From Ruminococcus sp. AF31-8BH (GTDB lineage Bacteria > Bacillota > Clostridia > Lachnospirales > Lachnospiraceae), in the NCBI RefSeq assembly GCF_003460605.1, contig NZ_QTVN01000001.1, forward strand, positions 310,001 through 374,000: a stretch of 64,000 bases of DNA. The letters run 5' to 3'. Below the pieces are notes generated by a model. That model worked only from the letters and a program-made list of their open reading frames with translations, was not told the origin of the DNA and did not search any database. Within the stretch, counting starts at the first letter, position 1, and each line of letters starts with the position of its first letter. Position numbers and translations under genes: made by a program. Below are positions 52,875 through 61,103 of this stretch, in pieces.

Positions 52875-53333
52875 TCAGTCTCCTTTCACATTTGGCAATG
52901 GATGTTTCATTTCTGTTGGCGGTTCTCTGAATTGCTCCATATAATCATCAAAAATTTCCAAATTTATTAATATAGTATTTCCCTTAGCTGTTCCAATCTT
53001 ATATACAGCACCCGCTGCTCTAGCCATTTCAATAAATCTATGATGCCCTATGCTATATGTCATTGAAGCTTCCCCAATTCTTACAAACTTCTTTTCTACG
53101 ATTTTGTTTGAACTAGGCACTCTTGCAAAATGTTTCATAAATTTCATCAACCTTTCCTTATGTACTAATATAATCTTTGCAAGCTGATATCTTGCTCCAG
53201 CAGCTAATGCTATATCCATTGCCTCATCTCGTGTTACATCTAATAAAGCCATTACTTCATCAATACGAATAAATCTTGGTTTTACAATTTCTTTTCTATA
53301 GGCACTAACTGAACCACTCAATGTATTTACCAT
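52875..53333 (-). CDS. DUF6462-like protein, copy 2 (152 aa, two units)
   Basis: It carries two copies of the DUF6462-like unit: residues about 18-65 (FIRIDEVMALLDVTRDEAMDIALAAGARYQLAKIILVH) and 82-140 (FVRIGEASMTYSIGHHRFIEMARAAGAVYKIG ... FDDYMEQFREP). Internal duplication makes it longer than its neighbours. Located 9 bases after copy 1. Confidence 0.72.
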   Translation of the reverse strand: MVNTLSGSVSAYRKEIVKPRFIRIDEVMALLDVTRDEAMDIALAAGARYQLAKIILVHKERLMKFMKHFARVPSSNKIVEKKFVRIGEASMTYSIGHHRFIEMARAAGAVYKIGTAKGNTILINLEIFDDYMEQFREPPTEMKHPLPNVKGD

Positions 53334-53341
53334 AACATCAC

Positions 53342-53563
53342 CTACTTATAAAACTCAGAATCTGTAATATGAAAAGTTTCAAGATACTTATCCAATATTT
53401 CTGTATTAACAAGTACAAGCTGACCAATCTTATAACAAGCCTTGGCATCCTTAGCCACTTCTTGAAATTTTGTCATTCCCATACTGTACATCTTTGCACC
53501 ATCTGAATATCTTACAAACTTTTTTGCATCCTCATATCTATCTTTCTTCTTTGATTCATCCAT
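53342..53563 (-). CDS. DUF6462-like protein, copy 1 (73 aa)
   Basis: The most typical member: KFVRYSDGAKMYSMGMTKFQEVAKDAKACYKIGQLVLVNTEILDKYLETF. It is the first ICE 1 gene after the lysS terminator. Small proteins of this kind near ICE ends resemble excisionases, so a role in excision or in control of the partition operon is plausible. Confidence 0.78.
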   Translation of the reverse strand: MDESKKKDRYEDAKKFVRYSDGAKMYSMGMTKFQEVAKDAKACYKIGQLVLVNTEILDKYLETFHITDSEFYK

Positions 53564-53618
53564 TGCTGTGCTCCTTTCACTTTGACTTCATAACAAATGA
53601 CGTATTTTCTCCATAACG

Positions 53619-53662
53619 CAAAAAAGAGGACATCTTCTAAATTTCTTTAGAAAATGTCCTCT
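53619..53662 (-). terminator. Terminator downstream of lysS / at ICE boundary
   Basis: AGAGGACAT/ATGTCCTCT with an AT-rich inner stem and T6-7 on the minus strand. It separates lysS from the DUF6462 genes. Between it and lysS are three GACGTA/ACGTC-type repeats (about 53600, 53741, 53765). Confidence 0.85.
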
Positions 53663-53802
53663 TAGTAGTTCATATTCGATTGAGTCTTATTCTTTTCAGA
53701 TTGTGTACTCTTTCATACTGATGTAAATGACTATGCCAAAATACGTCTTTTAATGCGTCCTTTGACGTACTCAAATGCCTCAATCCCGCATAAACACTAG
53801 GT

Positions 53803-55398
53803 TTATTTATCCAAGCTCTTCATTGTCGGGAACAGCAGGACATCACGGATAGCCCGGCTGTCTGTCAGAAGCATTACCAGACGGTCAATTCCGTATCCGA
53901 TACCACCTGTCGGCGGCATACCGATTTCCAATGCGTTCAGGAAATCTTCATCTGTATGGTTCGCTTCCTCGTCACCAGCGTCTGCAAGAGCATCCTGTGC
54001 TGCGAAACGCTCTCTCTGGTCGATCGGGTCATTCAACTCGGAGTAAGCATTACACATTTCCCATGTATTGATGAAAAGCTCGAAACGCTCTACCTTACTC
54101 GGATCAGAAGGTTTCTTCTTGGTCAGAGGAGAAATCTCAATCGGATGATCCATGATGAAAGTCGGCTGAATCAGCTCTTTCTCACAGTACTCTTCGAAGA
54201 AGAGATTGATAATATCACCCTTCTTATGACGCTCCTCATATTCAATATGATGCTCTGCAGCAAGTTTCTTAGCTGCCTCATCATCTGCAACTTCATCAAA
54301 ATCAATTCCTGCATATTTCTTGATCGCATCGTTCATAGTGAGACGTGCAAATGGTTTGCTAAGGTCGATCTCGATTCCATTGTAGGAAATCTTTGCGGAA
54401 CCGCAGACCTTCTCTGCCAGATAACGGAACATGGACTCTGTCAGTTCCATCATTCCCTCATAATCTGTATATGCCTGGTAAAGCTCCATCAGGGTAAATT
54501 CCGGATTGTGACGGGTATCAACACCCTCATTACGGAATACACGGCCAATCTCATAAACTCTTTCAAGTCCGCCTACGATCAGTCGTTTCAGATAAAGCTC
54601 CAGAGAAATACGAAGCTTCACATCTTCGTTCAGCGCATTGTAATGGGTCTCAAATGGTCTCGCAGCTGCGCCGCCGGCGTTGGAAACCAGCATTGGAGTT
54701 TCCACTTCCATGAAGTCACGGTCTGCCAGGAAATTACGGATTTCTTTCAGGATCTTGGAACGTTTGATAAATACGTTCTTGCTGTCCTGGTTCATGATCA
54801 GGTCTACGTATCTCTGACGATAACGCATATCTGTGTCAGTCAGTCCGTGGAATTTCTCCGGCAGGATCTGTAAGCTCTTGGATAAAAGAGTCATCTTCTC
54901 TGCATGAATAGAAATTTCACCGGTTCTGGTTCTGAATGCGAAGCCTTCCAGTCCCCAGATATCACCGATATCAGATTTCTTGAAATCTGCATAACAGTCT
55001 GCTCCAATCGCATCTCTTGCTACATATACCTGGATATTTCCCTGTAAATCCTGAATGTTGCAGAAAGAAGCTTTACCCATAACACGCTTAAACATCATAC
55101 GTCCAGCAATTGCTACATGGATCGGACTTGCGTCCATAATGCTTCTTCTCTCTTCATAGTCTTTCTTCAGAACTTCCTTTGCCTGCTCCTCATCAAGACC
55201 TGCTGTATCCGGCTCTGTGCGGTCTTTAAGAAGCTCAGCCTCATGTGCCTCATAAAGATCCTTTACTTCCTGTGAATGATGGGTCTGGTTAAATTTTGTT
55301 ATCTGAAATGGATCCTTGCCATTCGCCTGAAGTTCTGCCAGTTTGTCACGGCGTATTTTCAGAAGCTGATTCAGATCCTGATTCTTCTGCTCTGCCAC
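53803..55398 (-). CDS. lysS: Lysyl-tRNA synthetase, class II
   Basis: A 531-aa class II enzyme charging tRNA-Lys. The N-terminal OB-fold anticodon-binding domain spans about residues 60-170 ([24 protein letters not shown]). The catalytic core has [10 protein letters not shown] and [19 protein letters not shown] (motif 2 region), [23 protein letters not shown], and [14 protein letters not shown] (motif 3). The C-terminus reads [11 protein letters not shown]. It lies 13 bases after greA, the usual clostridial order. Its 3' end borders ICE 1, but no duplicated end is visible. Confidence 0.97.
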   Translation of the reverse strand: MAEQKNQDLNQLLKIRRDKLAELQANGKDPFQITKFNQTHHSQEVKDLYEAHEAELLKDRTEPDTAGLDEEQAKEVLKKDYEERRSIMDASPIHVAIAGRMMFKRVMGKASFCNIQDLQGNIQVYVARDAIGADCYADFKKSDIGDIWGLEGFAFRTRTGEISIHAEKMTLLSKSLQILPEKFHGLTDTDMRYRQRYVDLIMNQDSKNVFIKRSKILKEIRNFLADRDFMEVETPMLVSNAGGAAARPFETHYNALNEDVKLRISLELYLKRLIVGGLERVYEIGRVFRNEGVDTRHNPEFTLMELYQAYTDYEGMMELTESMFRYLAEKVCGSAKISYNGIEIDLSKPFARLTMNDAIKKYAGIDFDEVADDEAAKKLAAEHHIEYEERHKKGDIINLFFEEYCEKELIQPTFIMDHPIEISPLTKKKPSDPSKVERFELFINTWEMCNAYSELNDPIDQRERFAAQDALADAGDEEANHTDEDFLNALEIGMPPTGGIGYGIDRLVMLLTDSRAIRDVLLFPTMKSLDK

Positions 55399-55411
55399 TT
55401 TTGTGCCTCCC

Positions 55412-55894
55412 TTAAATATTACGCTGGATTTCCAGCACTTTGTACTTCATGATACCAGCTGGCAGTTCCACTTCTACTACATCGCCTGTATGAGCTCCCA
55501 TAAGAGCCTTTCCTACAGGGGATTCGTTGGAAATCTTGCCTTCCAGGCTGTTTGCCTCTGTAGAGCCAACCAGCTTCAGTTCTATATCTTCTTCGAACTC
55601 AAAGTCATGTACTTTAACCTTACATCCTACGCTGATCTTGTCAAGATCTACTTCATCCTCAACTACGACCTCAGCGTTCTTCAGGATTTTCTCGATTTCT
55701 TCAATACGTGCTTCGATATCTCTCTGCTCATCTTTAGCTGCATCGTACTCTGCGTTCTCAGACAGGTCTCCCTGCTCTCTTGCTTCTTTGATCTTGCCTG
55801 CTACTTCTTTTCTTTTTACTACCTTTAAATCATGCAGCTCTTCTTCCAGTTTTTTAAGTCCTGCATAGGTTAGTAAGTTCTTCTTTTCTTCCAT
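55412..55894 (-). CDS. greA: Transcription elongation factor GreA
   Basis: A 160-aa cleavage factor that rescues backtracked RNA polymerase. The coiled coil has [45 protein letters not shown] with the acidic tip DLSENAEYD. The C-terminal FKBP-like domain has [30 protein letters not shown] at 55894 follows GGGAG; upstream codons are not GreA-like. It is cotranscribed with lysS. Confidence 0.97.
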   Translation of the reverse strand: MEEKKNLLTYAGLKKLEEELHDLKVVKRKEVAGKIKEAREQGDLSENAEYDAAKDEQRDIEARIEEIEKILKNAEVVVEDEVDLDKISVGCKVKVHDFEFEEDIELKLVGSTEANSLEGKISNESPVGKALMGAHTGDVVEVELPAGIMKYKVLEIQRNI

Positions 55895-56021
55895 TTTAGC
55901 CTTACTCCCTTTCATTCCGGCGGCGTCCATCGCCCCGGGTCATACACTTCTTATATGCTGCTTCTCCCGGAAAATTCCCCTTAAAGACTGCAAAATATTT
56001 CAAATTCGCTCTAAACGGACA

Positions 56022-56037
56022 TGTCCGCTAATGCGGA
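56022..56037. other. Perfect stem GTCCGC-TAAT-GCGGAC upstream of greA
   Basis: A 6-bp perfect stem next to the palindrome GGACATGTCC, about 130 bases before greA. No T run follows. It may be an operator or leader stem. Confidence 0.4.
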
Positions 56038-56152
56038 CACTTAATCACTCAAAAGGGTACAAATTCACTAGGATATTCACAGTTTCATCATTATAGCTAA
56101 ATCAGCATGTATTGTCAAGATGACAAACTGTCGTTTCCCAAACTTTTCCCGC

Positions 56153-56197
56153 AAAAAAAGATGCCGTGGAATCATTTTTCAACGATCCCGCGGCACC
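56153..56197 (-). terminator. Terminator of hsp20
   Basis: On the minus strand, GGTGCCGCGGGATCGTT/AATGATTCCACGGCATC followed by T7, about 66 bases after the hsp20 stop. Confidence 0.85.
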
Positions 56198-56262
56198 TTC
56201 CAAGCTATTCACTTATTTCACCTTTTCTCCCGGGTCAGACTTCCCGACGAAAGGAAAAATCA

Positions 56263-56730
56263 TTAGCCTTCAATGGCAATATGTTTCTTCTCTTCCACTG
56301 CTGGTTTCGCTTCTTTCTTCGGAACGAACAGTTTCAGAATACCATGCTTAAATTCGGCCTTAACATCCTCCTGCTGAATATCCTCGCCTACATAAAAGCT
56401 TCGGCTGCAGGCACCTGCGTAACGCTCCCTGCGGATATAACGTCCGGATTCTTTTTCTTTCTCATCTTTATCAAGGCCTTTCTCTGCGCTGATGGTCAGA
56501 TAACCATTCTCCAGAGAAGCTTTAATCTCATCCTTGGTAAATCCAGGAAGATCTACAACCAGCTCATAGCCATTGTCCATTTCCTTAATATCAGTCTTCA
56601 TCACATGACTGGCTCTCTTGCCATAGAGCTTCTTCTCTGTGTCTTTAACTGCTTTATCATCATAATAGAATGGAAAATCATTAAATAAATCATCAAATAA
56701 GTTTTCTCCAAAAATACTAGGCATTAACAT
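56263..56730 (-). CDS. Small heat-shock protein (Hsp20/alpha-crystallin)
   Basis: A 155-aa ATP-independent chaperone. The alpha-crystallin domain spans about residues 40-145: MKTDIKEMDNGYELVVDLPGF, GYLTISAEK, GRYIRRERYAGACSRSFYVGEDI and the A-x-x-x-n-GIL-like KAEFKHGILKLFVPK. AAAGGAG precedes the ATG. A CIRCE operator overlaps its promoter, so HrcA control is likely. Chromosomal gene between the two ICEs. Confidence 0.95.
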   Translation of the reverse strand: MLMPSIFGENLFDDLFNDFPFYYDDKAVKDTEKKLYGKRASHVMKTDIKEMDNGYELVVDLPGFTKDEIKASLENGYLTISAEKGLDKDEKEKESGRYIRRERYAGACSRSFYVGEDIQQEDVKAEFKHGILKLFVPKKEAKPAVEEKKHIAIEG

Positions 56731-56850
56731 AAGTCATCTCTCCTTTTTATATATGCTATTTACCTTGTTTCCTGGAACTCAGGTGGTGGAGAATTCATAG
56801 AGCTTTCATTTCTTTTCTCTCTTTTTATCCTCTTCCTTTGTTCTAGTTGT

Positions 56851-56893
56851 AATATAGCACTTGTTATTAGCACTGTCAAGTGTTGAGTGCTAA
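56851..56893 (-). promoter_or_regulatory. sigma-A promoter with CIRCE (HrcA) operator for hsp20
   Basis: CIRCE: TTAGCACTG-N9-GAGTGCTAA at 56867-56893, one mismatch to TTAGCACTC-N9-GAGTGCTAA. On the minus strand TTGACA (56874-56879) sits inside it, then 17 bp, then TATATT (56851-56856). HrcA bound here would block RNA polymerase. Confidence 0.92.
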
Positions 56894-56974
56894 TTTTTTG
56901 AGATTTTTTTTGCAAACCTTGATTTTACGGGGTTTGCAACACTTTTTTTCCTTATAATCATCACTTTTTCTTGA

Positions 56975-57017
56975 TTTGACACCATTTTGACACCAATTTT
57001 TTTATTTTTGGTGTCAA
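56975..57017. repeat. TTTGACACCA direct and inverted repeats at the int end
   Basis: TTTGACACCA occurs at 56975-56984 and 56986-56995, and its complement TGGTGTCAA at 57009-57017, overlapping the int stop. Their place at the end of a Tn916-like element suggests integrase arm-binding sites. A further GCAAACC/GGTTTGC stem lies at 56913-56937. Confidence 0.55.
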
Positions 57018-58231
57018 CTAATTGCTACGCTTTCCAGCCTTGTGATTTCACTCTCAATTCTGGACATCTCACTTACATGGTTATATACGTCCATTGTTAC
57101 ATCTATGTGGGCGTGTCCCATAATATATTGAAGAACTTTTACGTCTATCCTCTTTTCTGCCATTCTGGTACAAGCCGTATGTCGCATAATGTGAGCGGAT
57201 ACCGTTGGTAACAATTCAGCATTTCTATGTTCAGTCTTTGCAATTTGAACTTCTTTTTTGTTATATGCGTCTACAATATTATATAAGATATTGTTTATTG
57301 CACTAGGCATGAGCGGTCTGCCGGACTTTGCCATGAAAATGAATCCTTTATAACCGTCTATCTCAACATCTTTTCCTTTTTGAAGCATAAAGTTTAATTT
57401 CTTTTGTTCTTCAAATGCTCTTTGTACATCTGATGTCATAGGGATAGTTCGGATTCCAGAATCCGTCTTTGGCGTGGAAATATGGAATTTATAGCCATCT
57501 CCTAAATCTTTATAAATCAACTGATGGTCAATACTTACCGCTTTTGTTCTGACATCTACATCTTCCCAAGTCAATCCAATCAGTTCTCCGCACCTTACAC
57601 CAGTTCCTAACATGATTCTGAGCATTGGATAGTAGGTGTTGTATACTTGATTATTTTTCACAAATTCCAGCATTTTTTCCTGTTGTAAAACTGTTAAGGC
57701 AATACGTTCTTCTGCCTGTCTACCATAATCACTGATAGAAAACTTTGCCGGATTCTTGCGGATAATATCATCATCAACAGCCATTTCCAGTGCCGGATAA
57801 ATCATATTGTTAATAAATTTTATTGTAGAATATGCGTATCCTGCTTTAGAAAGTTTTGAGTAAAACGATTTGATGTGTGATGGTAAAATCTGAACAACCT
57901 TGATGTTTCCAATTTCGTCTTTGACACGATTCTCCCATGTTTTCAGATAATTTGCTCTAGTAGATTCTTTCAGCTCCCTAGTGGACATATATCTTTCAAA
58001 CAATTTATTAAGAGTAAGTTTTTTGATTGCTCCATCGGTTAAAATGTTATCTTCCAAGTCTTTTGCAATCTGCTTTTCCTTTTCCCTTAATTCCGGTAAA
58101 TCCTTTGCATATACTGTCAGACGTTTTCCACTTCTTATATCTGTATAACGGTAACTATATCTACCATCTTTACGCCAGCTTTCGCCCTCTCTTAATTTTC
58201 TTCCTTTATGGTCTTTTCTGCTATTTGCCAT
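57014..58231 (-). CDS. int: Tn916-type tyrosine integrase
   Basis: A 405-aa tyrosine recombinase from the ATG at 58231 (AAAGGAATG upstream). The N-terminal three-stranded arm-binding domain holds YSYRYTDIRSGKRLTVYAKDL, the core-binding domain about residues 75-165. The catalytic residues are GTGVRCGELIGL (Arg), HIMRHTACTRM (His-x-x-Arg), YIMGHAHIDVTMDVY (His and nucleophilic Tyr). It excises and inserts the element together with Xis, coded 106 bases upstream. Confidence 0.95.
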   Translation of the reverse strand: MANSRKDHKGRKLREGESWRKDGRYSYRYTDIRSGKRLTVYAKDLPELREKEKQIAKDLEDNILTDGAIKKLTLNKLFERYMSTRELKESTRANYLKTWENRVKDEIGNIKVVQILPSHIKSFYSKLSKAGYAYSTIKFINNMIYPALEMAVDDDIIRKNPAKFSISDYGRQAEERIALTVLQQEKMLEFVKNNQVYNTYYPMLRIMLGTGVRCGELIGLTWEDVDVRTKAVSIDHQLIYKDLGDGYKFHISTPKTDSGIRTIPMTSDVQRAFEEQKKLNFMLQKGKDVEIDGYKGFIFMAKSGRPLMPSAINNILYNIVDAYNKKEVQIAKTEHRNAELLPTVSAHIMRHTACTRMAEKRIDVKVLQYIMGHAHIDVTMDVYNHVSEMSRIESEITRLESVAIS

Positions 58232-58336
58232 GAGAAACATTCCTTTCTGTAATAGCCCCCTTTTTTGTTCTCATGACGTGGTTATGTCTATAAATATTAT
58301 ACCATATATCACAAGAAACATAAATGAAAAAGGGTG

Positions 58337-58531
58337 TTATTCTTCCAGATATGAGAGGTAATTTTTGACTTTTTCTACCGAATAAAGAACCCTACGTCCA
58401 ATCACAATTTTTGCTCCTGCCTGTTCTCCAATCTTTCTTGCAGTAGCATGACCACAAGATAACATTGCAGACAATTTATCTATATTTACCGTTATCGGCT
58501 GTGAGGTTGGTCTTTCTTTTGTTTTGTTCAT
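58337..58531 (-). CDS. xis: Tn916-type excisionase
   Basis: A 64-aa winged-helix protein: VNIDKLSAMLSCGHATARKIGEQAGAKIVIGRRVLYSVEKVKNYL. Xis bends the element ends and directs the integrase to excision. It is located directly before int, as in Tn916. Confidence 0.9.
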   Translation of the reverse strand: MNKTKERPTSQPITVNIDKLSAMLSCGHATARKIGEQAGAKIVIGRRVLYSVEKVKNYLSYLEE

Positions 58532-58625
58532 CTGTCAGCCCTCCTTTTACCGACCTGTATTATCGTCATTTTCTGCACACCAGTAAAAGTATCACTCTCC
58601 TTTATCATATGCTTTTTACAAGCAG

Positions 58626-58859
58626 TCAGACGGCTTCGGCAAGCTCCGCTGGTATCTCAACCATTCCCATTCCTGTGGGCTGAACCGTGTCATACGGGTG
58701 TATCATTATCCTGTGTTGCAGGTCATGGCAGAACGACTTTTCCAACGGTCGCTCCCAGATCATTGCATGAATCGCTATCTCCCGATTGGAAAAGTCACGG
58801 CGTACAACCTCTGATGGCTCACTGCAAGCACAAACGTATCTGACTGCTTTATTCAGTTG
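58626..58859 (-). CDS. Candidate ORF without standard start, between xis and Orf8-like gene
   Basis: The frame reads LNKAVRYVCACSEPSEVVRR, then DFSNREIAIHAMIWERPLEK, then SFCHDLQHRIMIHPYDTVQP and on to ...AELAEAV-stop. The composition is protein-like, but no good ATG opens it; only CTG at 58856 or an internal ATG (MIWERP) is available. It may be a decayed or fused small gene of the ICE. The rest of 58532-58988 shows nothing else convincing. Confidence 0.35.
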   Translation of the reverse strand, partial: QLNKAVRYVCACSEPSEVVRRDFSNREIAIHAMIWERPLEKSFCHDLQHRIMIHPYDTVQPTGMGMVEIPAELAEAV

Positions 58860-58988
58860 TCAAAGAACTGTTAGGCTCTTGTCAGCCTGTATCAATTCAT
58901 TTTTGCAAATGGACTAATACAGAATGATAAGAAAAAGCGGAACAGGAAAGAGGGGAGTTTGTTAAATCATGCTCCGCTCAAATATTAC

Positions 58989-59228
58989 TTAATGTTCGTC
59001 TATTTCAAATTCACATATCATTTTCAAAAGGGCTTCTCTGATACGTCCCTTTAATTCCATATCAACCACAATGTATACGTTACCGTACTCATCGTAAAAC
59101 GGGCGTAAACAGCATTTTGATATGTAGGCTTCATAGAATAACAACAGCTTTTCTATGGCGTTTTCGTTACCGTCCACGGCTGATGATATGAGAAAAAATG
59201 ATGGAAGTGTGTGTTGCTTATTCTTCAT
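58989..59228 (-). CDS. Tn916 Orf8-like HTH protein
   Basis: A 79-aa protein: LPSFFLISSAVDGNENAIEKLLLFYEAYISKCC ... YGNVYIVVDMELKGRIREALLKMI, the same layout as Tn916 Orf8. It overlaps the sigma factor gene by 11 bases. In Tn916, orf7 and orf8 are needed to raise conjugation gene expression. Confidence 0.85.
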   Translation of the reverse strand: MKNKQHTLPSFFLISSAVDGNENAIEKLLLFYEAYISKCCLRPFYDEYGNVYIVVDMELKGRIREALLKMICEFEIDEH

Positions 59229-59649
59229 TTGTTTTCTTCTCCTTTAACTGCTTTCTGATTTCTTCAAGTGAATTTCTTCTGTGTCTGTATGATGTGCTTC
59301 GGTTGATATTCAGCTTTTCGCCTATCTCCGAATCACTCATATCCAAGAAGAAAAACATCAATACAATGTTTCGGTTCTGCTCCGGCAACTGTTTCAGTGC
59401 TTCTGCAAGTTCTTCATCAAGTACACGGATTTCTGTACCGCACACATCGAACGTTGTATATTCACTTTCGTAATCGTCCCATACAATCAATTTCTCAACA
59501 ACAATCTCTGGAAGCTCACAAAAGGATACTTCCTTTGCCTGTCGTCTTGCTAATTCCTTGCGGTAGTTACGGACAATGCCTTTCACAACCTTTTTGAGCT
59601 TACAGTCAAACTGACACTGTATTGTCTTTTGGAAGTCTGATGGTTTCAA
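59218..59649 (-). CDS. Tn916 Orf7-like sigma factor
   Basis: A 143-aa sigma-70-like protein. TTG at 59649 is chosen, with GGGGGTG upstream, since homology begins at KPSDFQKTIQCQFD. The region-4-type HTH is at the C-terminus: LPEQNRNIVLMFFFLDMSDSEIGEKLNINRSTSYRHRRNSLEEI. It follows the Orf9-like repressor region and drives excision and transfer functions in Tn916. Confidence 0.85.
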   Translation of the reverse strand: MKPSDFQKTIQCQFDCKLKKVVKGIVRNYRKELARRQAKEVSFCELPEIVVEKLIVWDDYESEYTTFDVCGTEIRVLDEELAEALKQLPEQNRNIVLMFFFLDMSDSEIGEKLNINRSTSYRHRRNSLEEIRKQLKEKKTNEE

Positions 59650-59761
59650 AATCACACCCCCTTTCGCTATGAAGTGAAAAGTATGTATCCCTCTTTCCGC
59701 ACCATATCTGTACGGCAAGGTGTGATTTGTTGCAGGATTGAAAAAATTTTTTGTAAATATG

Positions 59762-59801
59762 AAAACAGCCTATTTGCACCAATAACAAATAGACTGTTTT
59801 T
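59762..59801. terminator. Stem-loop upstream of the sigma factor gene
   Basis: AAAACAGCCTATTTG/CAAATAGACTGTTTT, with T5 on the plus strand and TTTTC on the minus strand. It lies in the leader of the Orf7-like gene and could attenuate it. Confidence 0.6.
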
Positions 59802-59951
59802 AAAACATCTGATATATGAGTTTTTAATTCATGTTCAAGGACTGATGATGTACTAAGAAAAAGACGGAATAAATTCGGTTGTCGGTATAGACTGCCTGTT
59901 TTACTTAGAATCACAAATTGCTCCTTGACCAGAGCAAGCCTGTGAAAATAG

Positions 59952-59985
59952 AAAAAGGACAGCTCTGGTTATACCAAAACCGTCC
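59952..59985 (-). terminator. Stem-loop in the Orf7-8 leader region
   Basis: GGACGGTTTTGG/CCAGAGCTGTCC followed by TTTTTC on the minus strand. The interval 59650-60146 holds this and the previous stem but no supported gene. Confidence 0.6.
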
Positions 59986-60146
59986 CTATATTTTTGGACA
60001 TTATAAAAGAGATTACCCACAGAACGGTTTTTTTTATTTACCGAACGAGGTAATATTTTTATCGAATTTATAGTGCATATAATATGAGTTTTTAACACAT
60101 TCTAATCACATAACATGAAGTATAAACTCATGCTAGGTGATTAAAA

Positions 60147-60506
60147 ATGAGAAAAAAGAAAGATACGCACAGCTTTGATTTTCGTCCTTTAGGACTGGCA
60201 ATCAGAGAAGCCAGAGAGAAAGCAGGGCTTTCCAGAAATGATTTAGGCGATAAAGTCTTTTACGGAGAACGTCATATCGCAGATATTGAAAATATCGGGA
60301 AACACCCTAGCTTTCAGTTATTCCATGATTTAGTTACCATGTTCAATATATCTGTTGACGAGTATTTCTATCCAGCGAAGAATGTTGAAAAAAATACAGC
60401 CCGCCGTCAGATAGATTCGTCACTTGATTTATTGAGTGATAACGAATTAAAAATCATTCAAGGTACGATTGACGGTATCTTGAACAGCAGAGAGAATAAG
60501 AAGTGA
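60147..60506 (+). CDS. Tn916 Orf9-like XRE repressor
   Basis: A 119-aa HTH protein on the plus strand, divergent to Orf7-8: LGLAIREAREKAGLSRNDLGDKVFYGERHIADIENIGKHPSF, then a short dimerisation tail. In Tn916 the Orf9 product represses transcription of orf7-orf8. AGGTGATT lies 8 bases before the ATG. Confidence 0.88.
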   Translation: MRKKKDTHSFDFRPLGLAIREAREKAGLSRNDLGDKVFYGERHIADIENIGKHPSFQLFHDLVTMFNISVDEYFYPAKNVEKNTARRQIDSSLDLLSDNELKIIQGTIDGILNSRENKK

Positions 60507-60585
60507 TTTGCTTCTTATTTTCTCTGTTTTTCTATACAGATTCTTCAACGCTTATTTGCTGATCTGCTCCGCAGGCAACAAATAA

Positions 60586-60630
60586 GAGCCGATAATATAT
60601 AAGTTACAATAACTTACAAATTATCGGCTC
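60586..60630. terminator. Cruciform-like stem between the Orf9-type gene and KTR gene
   Basis: Outer arms GAGCCGATAAT/ATTATCGGCTC and inner AAGTTA-CAA-TAACTT. It can serve converging transcripts from the Orf9-like and KTR genes. The same CGGCTCTGCGTCTTA sequence recurs at 8541-8555 in ICE 1. Confidence 0.7.
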
Positions 60631-60806
60631 TGCGTCTTAGCGTCTGGCTCTCTGATAATTATATTTCCATGTTTTATATTGATTAGAGTTTCCTGTTTGC
60701 ACTTCGGACAGAATAACGGAAAATTTATCAATTCTGTATCGTCCCGTATTTTGATTCGTGTCTTGTTGTTACAAATAGGACATAACACCCATGATTGATT
60801 ACTCAT
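60621..60806 (-). CDS. Cys-rich KTR-domain protein (61 aa)
   Basis: SWVLCPICNNKTRIKIRDDTELINFPLFCPKCKQE: two CPxC pairs of a zinc ribbon. It is a relative of the 57-aa protein at 8553-8726 but reads five codons longer because one base is missing around the stop. The family accompanies resistance cargo in Tn916-like elements. Function unknown. Confidence 0.82.
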   Translation of the reverse strand: MSNQSWVLCPICNNKTRIKIRDDTELINFPLFCPKCKQETLINIKHGNIIIREPDAKTQSR

Positions 60807-60835
60807 AGAAGCACCACCTTTGCGACAATAGATTT

Positions 60836-61066
60836 TTAAAATTTAATCTTTGTCTTTTTTGTAATCGTATAAATATATTCCTCTGGTGTGGGACGCTTAT
60901 TTCTAAACAACTTTCTGAAATTCGCTTGTACCTCTGGGTCGGTGCTGGTCATTGCTTCATCAATAGTAGCTTCTATATCAGTCCGAATATCAGCAAGCGA
61001 TGCTCCATCTGCTTTAGCACCAGTTTTCAACATTTTTTTAATATGTCGTTTTTTTAATCCTACCAT
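60836..61066 (-). CDS. Hypothetical basic protein (76 aa)
   Basis: MVGLKKRHIKKMLKTGAKAD, then GASLADIRTDIEATIDEAM, then FRKLFRNKRPTPEEYIYTIT. The C-terminal part resembles a short HTH-like segment reminiscent of Spo0A C-terminal domains, but I am not sure. It lies between the KTR and MATE genes. Confidence 0.5.
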   Translation of the reverse strand: MVGLKKRHIKKMLKTGAKADGASLADIRTDIEATIDEAMTSTDPEVQANFRKLFRNKRPTPEEYIYTITKKTKIKF

Positions 61067-61103
61067 ATTTTTAATCTCTGTTATATAAAAGCGTTCCTAA
61101 CCT

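Larger units (their letters stand above)
1..53600. mobile_element. Tn1549/CTn4-type ICE (left end outside window)
   Basis: Nearly every gene from about 8.5 to 53.6 kb lies on the minus strand, in the order known for Tn1549/CTn4 elements: partition, adhesin, Toprim, MobC and relaxase, coupling protein, Maff2, VirB6-like, PrgI, VirB4, NlpC/P60, giant methyltransferase-helicase, sortase. The right boundary is inferred to lie between the last ICE-type gene (53563) and lysS (53803); the exact att site was not found. No integrase for this element is in the window, so it is probably left of position 1. Resistance cargo sits at 8.5-11.1 kb and 24.4-26.9 kb. The coupling-protein gene carries a stop, so self-transfer may be impaired. 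Confidence 0.8.

Noticed and set aside
53600..53803. ICE 1 attachment site at the 3' end of lysS
   Set aside because: No duplicated lysS end is visible at the other side, which is outside the window; the GACGT repeats here are too short to assign.
53956..54873. 305-codon plus-strand frame antisense to lysS
   Set aside because: A shadow of the well-conserved lysS codons; it has no recognisable domain and no promoter.
56022..56037. LexA/SOS box upstream of greA
   Set aside because: The GTCCGC/GCGGAC stem does not match the Gram-positive GAAC-N4-GTTC consensus.
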